6,372 nucleotides of DNA from Deltaproteobacteria bacterium (GTDB lineage: Bacteria; Myxococcota_A; UBA9160; SMWR01). The DNA lies in the NCBI GenBank assembly GCA_019313605.1, contig JAFDAW010000194.1, forward strand, positions 1 to 6,372, in the 5' to 3' direction. The notes under the pieces are model-generated. The model searched no databases, was not told the DNA's origin, and saw nothing but the letters and a program-made list of their open reading frames with translations. This document shows, in pieces, positions 1 through 5,261 of the stretch (its first letter is position 1; every line of letters begins with the position of its first letter). The position numbers were made by a program, and so were the translations under genes.

Positions 1-140
1 GTGGCCTACTCATCGCAGTGCCACCGGATCTGGAGTCCACCTTGATCGTCGAATTGGAGCGCAACCACGCGCCCGCCCGAGCGGTGATCGGCGAACTCGT
101 ACCCGGAGAGCCCGGCTCGATCGAAGTCACATCGGAGTGA
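1..140 (+). CDS. selD: Selenide, water dikinase (selenophosphate synthase), C-terminal end, partial
   Basis: The window opens inside this gene; the reading frame begins at base 3 and stops with TGA at 138-140. The 45 visible residues start GLLIAVPPDL and end GEPGSIEVTSE. The GLLIAV strand is the usual sequence after the DPQTSGG motif of SelD, and AVIGELVPG matches the final strand of the AIR-synthase-like C domain. In the family, SelD makes selenophosphate from selenide and ATP in the cytoplasm, for selenocysteine or selenouridine synthesis. The ATP-binding and catalytic Cys/Sec region lies outside the window, so activity cannot be judged. Other PurM-like proteins such as HypE or ThiL are possible alternatives, but the GLLIAV...VIGELV combination fits SelD best. 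No selA, selB or tRNA-Sec is seen in the window. Confidence 0.75.
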   Translation, partial: GLLIAVPPDLESTLIVELERNHAPARAVIGELVPGEPGSIEVTSE

Positions 141-246
141 TCGAGAATCGCCAGGGCCCGTTTCGCGTGGCCTTCGCTGCTCACTGACCGCGATCCGCCG
201 ATCACCTGCACTCCACCGGAAGATCCTGCGCAACTCACACGCAACT

Positions 247-276
247 AGGCGTTTTCTGTCTTCAAGACACCCGCCT
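247..276. repeat. Imperfect inverted repeat between selD and the DUF4124 gene
   Basis: The 174-nt gap between the selD stop (140) and the next ATG (315) contains no gene or tRNA that I can see. It holds a nested inverted repeat: outer arms AGGCG (247-251) and CGCCT (272-276), and an inner palindrome TGTCTT-C-AAGACA (257-269). No T-run follows on either strand, so a classic intrinsic terminator is unlikely. It ends 38 nt before the downstream start codon, so an operator or a 5' UTR structure is possible. The role is unknown. Confidence 0.3.
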
Positions 277-301
277 GTCTGCCGATTCAATGAGGAGCGT
301 T

Positions 302-308
302 AAGGAGG
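302..308 (+). promoter_or_regulatory. Strong Shine-Dalgarno site that fixes the start at 315
   Basis: AAGGAGG sits 6 nt before the ATG at 315, a near-ideal match to the 16S rRNA 3' end. It selects this ATG over the one at 290, which opens a different frame without a recognisable product. The ATG at 315 is followed at once by a signal peptide. Confidence 0.8.
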
Positions 309-314
309 CCCTCA

Positions 315-1037
315 ATGCGCCGCTGGGCGATCTGTCTACTGGCGTTGTTGCTGCAAACCAGCGACGCCTCAGCCGAAATATTCCGCTGGACCGACGAAGC
401 TGGAAACCTCCACTTCGCGCAGAGCATTCAGCAGGTACCGCCCCAACACCGCAAGCAAGCGCTCGCAGAAAGCGCCGCCAAGAGCGACGGGATCTTCCAG
501 ACCTACACCAAGGGCGCCAATCACCCGGGATCGAGGGCAAGCGGGAAATACCGGGTTCCGTTTGTCGCCGATGGCAGCCTGATGCGCGTCACGGCGATCG
601 TCAACGGTCACGTCGAGATCCCATTCCTCATCGACACCGGTGCAAGCGGGGTTTCCCTGCCCGCTTCAGCCGCGACCCGACTCGGCATTTCGGTCGGTCC
701 AAACACACAGCGGATCACGATGCAGACCGCGAACGGAAAGATCCAACTTCCACTCGTCCGGCTCGCCTCTGTGGAACTGGCCGGTGCCCGCGTCGAGGGT
801 CTGATGGCGACCTTGAATCCGACCATGAACATCGGCCTGCTCGGGGGGGCCTTCTTCAATCAATTCAACTACGGCGTCGACCCGGCTGCGAACGTCATCA
901 CGCTGGAGCGAAACCGTCATCACGCTGGAGCGAAACCACGTGCCAGCTGCGCCGAACCAGGGCGAAGGCCACTGGCGGAGGCGCTTTCAGGAAGTTCGAG
1001 GACCACTCGAACAATTGGAGACATATCTCCGCAATAG
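315..1037 (+). CDS. Exported DUF4124 / retropepsin-like aspartic protease, frameshifted near its 3' end
   Basis: As read, 240 residues. Residues 1-20 form a signal peptide (MRR, hydrophobic core, SDASA before E21), so the product is probably periplasmic or envelope-associated. Residues 21-40 (EIFRWTDEAGNLHFAQS) match DUF4124, a short domain common at the N-terminus of proteobacterial envelope proteins. Residues about 80-200 form a retropepsin-like domain: IPFLIDTGAS carries the catalytic DTG at 107-109, and IGLLGGAFF (173-181) is the usual second hydrophobic-Gly motif. Such clan AA domains act as homodimers, each subunit giving one Asp. After N200 the frame is wrong: a 22-bp tandem duplication replaces the real tail with 40 basic, low-complexity residues (RHHAGAKPR...). 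Removing one repeat copy restores one 274-residue frame ending at 1161. The protease core is intact, so the shortened product could still fold. Substrate unknown. Confidence 0.8.
   Translation: MRRWAICLLALLLQTSDASAEIFRWTDEAGNLHFAQSIQQVPPQHRKQALAESAAKSDGIFQTYTKGANHPGSRASGKYRVPFVADGSLMRVTAIVNGHVEIPFLIDTGASGVSLPASAATRLGISVGPNTQRITMQTANGKIQLPLVRLASVELAGARVEGLMATLNPTMNIGLLGGAFFNQFNYGVDPAANVITLERNRHHAGAKPRASCAEPGRRPLAEALSGSSRTTRTIGDISPQ
893..937 (+). repeat. Perfect 22-bp tandem duplication (two copies plus 1 nt)
   Basis: Copy 1 is 893-914 and copy 2 is 915-936; both begin CGTCATCACG and end GGAGCGAAAC, and the periodicity runs one base further to 937. Since 22 is 3x7+1, the duplication changes the reading frame. 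Copy 1 encodes VITLERN in the protease frame, and copy 2 encodes the same seven residues in the frame of the displaced C-terminus. This shows that a single copy is the ancestral state. Confidence 0.95.
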
Positions 1038-1161
1038 AGAGGGTTTGAACGATACGCGCCGCGAAGAACTCGAGCAGAAACACGTCGAGCTCGAAGCGCG
1101 CCTCAACGCACTCGAACGCGAGGCCAATCGCGACAGCGTCCCCAGAGCCTGGCGCCGCTGA
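937..1161 (+). pseudogene. Displaced C-terminal coiled-coil segment of the DUF4124 protease gene
   Basis: This is the out-of-frame 3' part of the gene starting at 315. With one copy of the 22-bp repeat removed, the protein reads VITLERN-HVPAAPNQGEGHW and continues to the TGA at 1159-1161. The 74 residues after the repeat are highly charged and helix-prone: GPLEQLETYL, then EELEQKHVELEARLNALERE, with hydrophobic residues at heptad-like spacing. This suggests a coiled coil that could mediate dimer formation, which fits a homodimeric retropepsin-like enzyme. A GTG at 940 could in theory restart translation, but no Shine-Dalgarno precedes it, so separate expression is unlikely. It is either a genuine frameshift mutation, a reversible slippage variant, or an assembly artefact. 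Confidence 0.75.
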
Positions 1162-1194
1162 ACGGGTAGGCGCCGGAGCGCGGGCTCAGGTCGG

Positions 1195-1200
1195 TATACT
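1195..1200 (+). promoter_or_regulatory. Possible -10 element upstream of the hybrid kinase
   Basis: TATACT, one base from the TATAAT consensus, lies in the otherwise GC-rich gap 1162-1312. No convincing -35 hexamer is seen 16-18 nt upstream, so this is a guess based on the -10 alone. It would give a 5' UTR of about 105 nt containing the hairpin at 1269-1286. Confidence 0.3.
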
Positions 1201-1268
1201 GCTCGGGTAGCCATTCGACGGTGGGGGATCCGGGGCGATGAGCGAACCGAGCGGCGAGACCGCAGTCG

Positions 1269-1286
1269 CGGTGCGAACACGCACCG
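1269..1286 (+). other. Perfect 7-bp hairpin in the leader of the hybrid kinase
   Basis: CGGTGCG (1269-1275) and CGCACCG (1280-1286) are perfect reverse complements around an AACA loop. The hairpin ends 26 nt before the kinase GTG start. No T-run follows, so it is not an intrinsic terminator. It lies inside a 19-codon ORF (1238-1297). It may affect translation of the leader or have no role. Confidence 0.35.
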
Positions 1287-1312
1287 GGACTCGCTGACGG
1301 TCCGGAAACCCC

Positions 1313-3220
1313 GTGCCCGATTCCAACCAATCTCGCCCCAATCCCCTTCGCCGATTCTTCGAAGGCGATCTCTCCCGCACCCTCGCCCTCGGGATGATCG
1401 CGACCTTCGTGTGTGTCCTGCTGATCGGTTGGAATCTCTGGGGACCGCATCAAACCTTCCAGCACGCCAGCATTCAGCAGGAGCAGCTGCATCGCCTGAT
1501 CGTGTCACTCACCGAGCTCGAGGCCCATCGCGACGACGCAAACGTCGCCGAGTTGGCGAGAGCACTCGACGCCTATCTGCGAGGAGACCTCGACTCCTCC
1601 CAAGAGCGCATGGAAACCGCGATCGCACTCTCGATCTTCGCGGGCTCGGTGCTGCTGGTCATGTGGGCCGTGGTCATTCGATCCATCCGCCGCAACCTCC
1701 CGATCCGGGCCGCCGAACTCGCCGAGCGGCGCGCACTCGAAGACAAACTGGAATACACCCAGAGACTCGAGAGCTTGAACGTTCTGGCGGGCGGGATCGC
1801 CCACGACTTCAACAATCTCTTGACGGGCATCCTCAGCAACGCTGGCACCGCTCGACGCAAACTCGCGGCGAACGACAGCGCCCAGCAGCACCTGAGCGAA
1901 ATCGTCCGCGGCTCCAAGCTCGCCGCGCACCTCACCGGGCAGTTGCTCGCCTACGCGGGACGCGGCCAGTTTCAGGTTCTCGCCAGAGACCTCACGGCTG
2001 AAGTGCGTGAAATCCAGGACCTGCTCGAAACCTCCGCAAGGACGCGTGCGAATCTGGATTTTCAACTCGCGGAGGACCTTCCCGCGATCCTCGCCGACCC
2101 GATCCAGATCCAACAGGTCCTGATGAACCTGATCGGCAACGCTTCGGAATCGGGTGAGGGTGGGGTCGAGGTGCAGATCCGAACGCAGGCCATCGACCTC
2201 AGCGAGGATGACCTTCGCGAATTTGTGCCCGGCAGTTCGTTGAAACCCGGTCGCTGTGTCGCGCTCGACGTGGTCGACAACGGCTCGGGAATGGATGCCG
2301 AAACGATCGAGCGGATATTCGATCCGTTCTTCACCACGAAGTCGGCCGGCCGGGGCCTCGGTCTGGCGGCGAGCCTCGGCATCATTCACCGCCACAAGGG
2401 CGGCATCCAGGTGACGTCGCGCTTGGGCGAAGGCACGAGCTTCCGCGTCGTGTTCCCCGCTTCGGGCCAGATCGTTCGCCCACCCGCGGAGCGCCCGGTC
2501 ACCGACCTCTCCGGGCACGGCGTCATCCTGGTCGTCGACGACGACGATTACATCCTTCAAGCCGTCTACGTATCGCTCGAGAGTTACGGGTACTCGGTCC
2601 TGCTCGCCAACAGCGGCGCCGCGGCGATCCAGATCTTCGAAGAGCGCAGCGAACAGATCGATCTCGTCCTGCTCGACATGTTGATGCCGGGCATGAGTGG
2701 CGAGGAGACCTACCGCGCACTGCGCGCAATCCGGCACGACGTGAAGGTGCTGCTGTCTACGGGTTTCGCACCCGACGAAGCCGCCCAGCGGTTCACCGAC
2801 GAGGGACTCGCGGGCTTCCTGCGCAAGCCCTACGACCCGGACCAGCTCGCGGGCGAGGTTCAACGAATCATCGAGCGAGGAAGCACCCAGCCGTCCGAGC
2901 GGATGGACGAGGCGCTCCGTGGCCTGCGCGTTTCGTATCGAGAGAAGCTGCCCCAGCAGCTCGACGAGTTGACCGAGCGCCTGGGCGCTGCGCGCGAACC
3001 GGACGGAGACGCGGCATTCCGTCAGGCTCGCGAAATCTCGCACCGACTGGCGGGAACCGCGGGCTCCTATGGGCTCGGAGACATCGGAGCCGAACTCGGA
3101 AAGATCGACGACGCACTGCGCGAGGTCGCCCCGGAAGACGCGGCCGGCGCGCGTTGGCGCGACATCGATGCCGCCGTGGCCGAGATCCGAGGGCACCTTT
3201 CCCCGGGCGACAAACCTTGA
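1313..3220 (+). CDS. Hybrid sensor histidine kinase with receiver and HPt domains
   Basis: 635 residues. TM helices at about 23-43 and 101-123 frame a roughly 57-residue periplasmic segment with no domain I recognise; no PAS or HAMP is evident. A charged helical linker (131-158) leads to the HisKA H-box AGGIAHDFNNLL with phospho-acceptor His164, an NtrB-like form. The ATPase domain shows the N-box MNLIGNASE (Asn276), G1 DNGSGM (322-327), the F-box FDPFFTTK (336-343) and G2 GRGLGL (346-351). A receiver follows: acidic VVDDDD (407-412), phospho-acceptor Asp455 in LVLLDMLMPG, Thr483 and Lys505. The C-terminus is an HPt domain with His577 in HRLAGTAGSYG. All catalytic residues look intact, so a His-Asp-His relay is expected at the inner membrane, handing phosphate to a separate receiver. 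The start is GTG, the first start after the in-frame TGA at 1295; the Shine-Dalgarno is poor. The convergent MBL-receiver gene, 31 nt away, is an obvious candidate partner. Confidence 0.9.
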   Translation: MPDSNQSRPNPLRRFFEGDLSRTLALGMIATFVCVLLIGWNLWGPHQTFQHASIQQEQLHRLIVSLTELEAHRDDANVAELARALDAYLRGDLDSSQERMETAIALSIFAGSVLLVMWAVVIRSIRRNLPIRAAELAERRALEDKLEYTQRLESLNVLAGGIAHDFNNLLTGILSNAGTARRKLAANDSAQQHLSEIVRGSKLAAHLTGQLLAYAGRGQFQVLARDLTAEVREIQDLLETSARTRANLDFQLAEDLPAILADPIQIQQVLMNLIGNASESGEGGVEVQIRTQAIDLSEDDLREFVPGSSLKPGRCVALDVVDNGSGMDAETIERIFDPFFTTKSAGRGLGLAASLGIIHRHKGGIQVTSRLGEGTSFRVVFPASGQIVRPPAERPVTDLSGHGVILVVDDDDYILQAVYVSLESYGYSVLLANSGAAAIQIFEERSEQIDLVLLDMLMPGMSGEETYRALRAIRHDVKVLLSTGFAPDEAAQRFTDEGLAGFLRKPYDPDQLAGEVQRIIERGSTQPSERMDEALRGLRVSYREKLPQQLDELTERLGAAREPDGDAAFRQAREISHRLAGTAGSYGLGDIGAELGKIDDALREVAPEDAAGARWRDIDAAVAEIRGHLSPGDKP

Positions 3221-3251
3221 GAATCTACTTGAAGGGTTGCCCGATCGAGGA

Positions 3252-4580
3252 TCAGGGCGCCGCCGTCCGCAGCAGCCAGCCTCGCACCCGCGAGCGGACC
3301 GTGGTGGGCTTGATCGGTTTGGTGAGGTAGTCGGTCGCGCCCGCCACGAAGGCGTCGACGATGTCCGCCTCCGTCAACTTCAGTCCGGTCAGAATCAAGA
3401 TGGGGATGTCCCGCACCCCGGGATCGGTCTCGTCGCGCAGCGTCTTGCACACCTTCATGCCGTCGACGTCCGGCAGCTGCATGTCCAACAGAACCAGCGA
3501 GGGGCGCTTCTCCCGAACTTGTTTCAGCGCCGTCTCTCCATCGGCCGCGGTGATGACCCGGATCCCATCCGCGCGCAGCGTGGTCTCGAGCAGGATCACC
3601 ATGTCGGGGTCGTCATCGACGATCAATACGGTGGCCGGTCCGCGTCCCGATACCGAGAGCAACGCCGATGAATCGGAGCCCGGCGAGCCGCGGTGCACTT
3701 CTTTGTCACCCTCGAGTTCGACGATCATTCCCTCCGCGGCGGCGTCGATCTCCGGCGTATAAGAAGCGGTGGATGCCCGCTCGCGGGCCGCCACGGTCAA
3801 CGCATCGACCGCATCGTCGTCGCGATCGGGGTCGTGGTGGGTGAAGATCAGACGCTTGGTGCGGGCTCGAATCGCGTAGTCGACCGCCCTCTCGAGCGGC
3901 GTATGCCCCCAACCCAACTTGACGGGAAAATCAGCCAGCGTGTACTGCGCGTCGTGAATGATGAGATCGGCACCCGCGAGAAACTTCACGTGGCGCCGGT
4001 CTTCGTGGTGGATGGGCTCGGCACCCGCGGGCGCGTCGAGCGGATGCAGCGAGTGCGGCTCGTGATCGCAGGCGTAGATCAGGGTGGCACCATCGACTTC
4101 GAAACGAAAGCCGAGTGTGAGCGCAGGGTGGTTCAGATACTGCGTGGTCACGCGAATCGAGCCGACCTCGAACACCCCCTCCGTCAAATCGAGGTAGCTG
4201 AGTTCAGCCATCAGGGAATCCAGATTGATGGGCGAGTACTCGTAGGCCATCTGCCCGGCGAGTGCGGCCTGCAGACGCCGATCGCCGCCACCCGGGGCGT
4301 ACACCGTCCATTTCGAGCGCTCGATGAAGAGCGGATCAAAGAACGGAAATCCCTGGATGTGGTCCCAATGGGTGTGGCCGATCAGCAGGTTTCCGATCAC
4401 GGGTTCGCCGCTCTGCGCCAGCTCTTTACCGAGCCCGTACGCGCCCGTTCCGCAATCGATGACGATCAGCGTTCCGTCCGCCGCGCGCAGTTCGACGCAC
4501 GAGGTGTTGCCCCCATAGCGGATCGTGGCGGGCCCGGGTGCTGCGATCGAACCTCTCGTTCCCCAGAATCGGATCTTCAT
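3252..4580 (-). CDS. Metallo-beta-lactamase-fold hydrolase fused to a C-terminal receiver domain
   Basis: 442 residues. Residues 1-290 are an MBL hydrolase: FWGTRGSIAAPGP and RYGGNTSCVE at the N-terminus, then the metal motif HTHWDH (His69, His71, Asp73, His74), His151, Asp172 in ACDHEP, Asp210 in IIHDAQY, and His248 in FTHHDP. This set looks complete for a two-metal phosphodiesterase-like site, of the broad group that includes PhnP and RNase Z-like enzymes; the substrate is unknown. A flexible Gly/Ser-rich linker (about 291-314) joins a receiver: VLIVDDDPD (318-326), phospho-acceptor Asp366 in LVLLDMQLP, Thr398 and Lys421. There is no DNA-binding domain, so the enzyme is the likely output. 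The frame stays open 59 codons upstream, but MKIRFWGTRG is the usual family start and the extension has no recognisable content, so ATG at 4580 is chosen. It lacks a Shine-Dalgarno. Probably cytoplasmic. Confidence 0.88.
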   Translation of the reverse strand: MKIRFWGTRGSIAAPGPATIRYGGNTSCVELRAADGTLIVIDCGTGAYGLGKELAQSGEPVIGNLLIGHTHWDHIQGFPFFDPLFIERSKWTVYAPGGGDRRLQAALAGQMAYEYSPINLDSLMAELSYLDLTEGVFEVGSIRVTTQYLNHPALTLGFRFEVDGATLIYACDHEPHSLHPLDAPAGAEPIHHEDRRHVKFLAGADLIIHDAQYTLADFPVKLGWGHTPLERAVDYAIRARTKRLIFTHHDPDRDDDAVDALTVAARERASTASYTPEIDAAAEGMIVELEGDKEVHRGSPGSDSSALLSVSGRGPATVLIVDDDPDMVILLETTLRADGIRVITAADGETALKQVREKRPSLVLLDMQLPDVDGMKVCKTLRDETDPGVRDIPILILTGLKLTEADIVDAFVAGATDYLTKPIKPTTVRSRVRGWLLRTAAP

Positions 4581-4588
4581 CGCGGCTG

Positions 4589-4594
4589 AGTGTA
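4589..4594 (-). promoter_or_regulatory. Possible -10 element just upstream of the MBL-receiver gene
   Basis: On the minus strand, TACACT ends 8 nt before the ATG at 4580. If it is used, transcription would begin at or next to the start codon, giving a leaderless mRNA. That would account for the absent Shine-Dalgarno. No convincing -35 is seen. Confidence 0.3.
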
Positions 4595-4719
4595 TCGAGC
4601 CGCTCTTGATCCCGCCGATGCAAATTTCCGGTACGGCGTTTGATTGGGTTTTCGCGCGGCCGGAGTCGCTACCCTCTCGGCCAGGAGCGCGGCCCGTGAG
4701 GGGCGCGTGACGCCGCAAA

Positions 4720-4738
4720 GCGAATCCGAAGGATTCGC
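4720..4738. repeat. Perfect 8-bp inverted repeat (GAA loop) in the divergent intergenic region
   Basis: GCGAATCC (4720-4727) and GGATTCGC (4731-4738) are perfect reverse complements around a GAA triloop. It lies in the 205-nt gap between the divergent MBL-receiver and gloA genes, 33 nt before the gloA Shine-Dalgarno. No T-run follows. It could be an operator, an mRNA hairpin or a member of a dispersed REP-like family. The rest of 4581-4785 shows no gene. Confidence 0.5.
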
Positions 4739-4771
4739 CAGCCGAGCCTGCGAGCACCCCCTACCCGTCCG

Positions 4772-4777
4772 AGGAGG
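4772..4777 (+). promoter_or_regulatory. Shine-Dalgarno site for the GTG start of gloA
   Basis: AGGAGG is 8 nt upstream of GTG at 4786. It supports this non-ATG start, which also matches the usual N-terminus of glyoxalase I (MKYLHTMVRV). Confidence 0.8.
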
Positions 4778-4785
4778 CAGCAAAC

Positions 4786-5205
4786 GTGAAATACCTGCAC
4801 ACGATGGTTCGCGTCACAGACCTCAACGCGTCGCTCGAGTTCTACTGCGCCCAGCTCGGCCTCGTGGAGACCCACCGCGTCGATGTCGAATCCGGCCGGT
4901 TCACGCTGATCTTCCTCGCCGCGCCCGGAGACGAATCCGCCCAGGTCGAACTCACCTACAACTGGGATCCGGAGCCCTACCCGGGCGGCCGGAACTTTGG
5001 CCACCTCGCCTACGCGGTCGACGACATCTACGCGACCTGTCAGCGCCTGATGGATGCCGGAGTCACCATCAACCGCCCGCCCCGAGATGGCCACATGGCG
5101 TTCGTCCGCTCGCCGGACAACATTTCGATCGAGTTGCTCCAGAACGGCGATCCACTGCCCGAACAGGAACCCTGGCGATCGATGCCGAACACAGGAGAGT
5201 GGTAG
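4786..5205 (+). CDS. gloA: Lactoylglutathione lyase (glyoxalase I), VOC superfamily
   Basis: 139 residues, close to the length of short bacterial glyoxalase I. It isomerises the hemithioacetal of methylglyoxal and glutathione to S-lactoylglutathione in the cytoplasm. The N-terminus LHTMVRVTDLNASLEFY and the central VELTYNW closely match E. coli GloA. The four expected metal ligands are visible: His5, Glu55 (QVELTYN), His73 (FGHLAYAV) and Glu116 (ISIELLQ). The two VOC modules cover about 1-60 and 70-120. The short form without insertions resembles the Ni/Co-type enzymes. The last 20 residues (PLPEQEPWRSMPNTGEW) extend slightly past the core. The CDF gene follows 56 nt later on the same strand, so co-transcription is possible. 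Another VOC enzyme using a different thiol cannot be excluded. Confidence 0.85.
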   Translation: MKYLHTMVRVTDLNASLEFYCAQLGLVETHRVDVESGRFTLIFLAAPGDESAQVELTYNWDPEPYPGGRNFGHLAYAVDDIYATCQRLMDAGVTINRPPRDGHMAFVRSPDNISIELLQNGDPLPEQEPWRSMPNTGEW

Positions 5206-5261
5206 CCTCAACTCGAGCCGCTGATTGGCGCTGACTCACAGAGATCTCGGAGAAGAACGCG

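Noticed and set aside
141..314. tRNA-Sec or other RNA gene after selD
   Set aside because: No acceptor stem pairing or T-loop GGTTCGA-like sequence is visible in the gap.
290..1048. A 252-codon frame overlapping the protease gene, starting at ATG 290
   Set aside because: The product is Arg/Pro-rich without a domain, and AAGGAGG is placed for the ATG at 315, which begins a signal peptide and known domains.
1295..1297. TGA before the kinase read as selenocysteine
   Set aside because: selD is present nearby, but I see no SECIS-like hairpin just downstream and the upstream residues match no kinase N-terminus; a normal stop is simpler.
1505..3196. A 563-codon open frame antisense to the hybrid kinase
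   Set aside because: The plus strand encodes a complete multi-domain kinase with all motifs. Long antisense frames are expected from high-GC codon usage, and this translation shows no recognisable domain.
3201..3251. Possible terminator between the convergent kinase and MBL-receiver genes
   Set aside because: GGGC...AACC can pair with GGTTGCCC only with a 4-nt bulge and an 18-nt loop, and there is no T-run.
3693..4589. A 298-codon plus-strand frame opposite the MBL-receiver gene
   Set aside because: It mirrors a gene with intact metal-binding and receiver motifs and has no recognisable content itself.
4581..4757. A 59-codon N-terminal extension of the MBL-receiver protein
   Set aside because: The extension is low-complexity and would overlap the likely gloA promoter region; MKIRFWGTRG is the normal family start.
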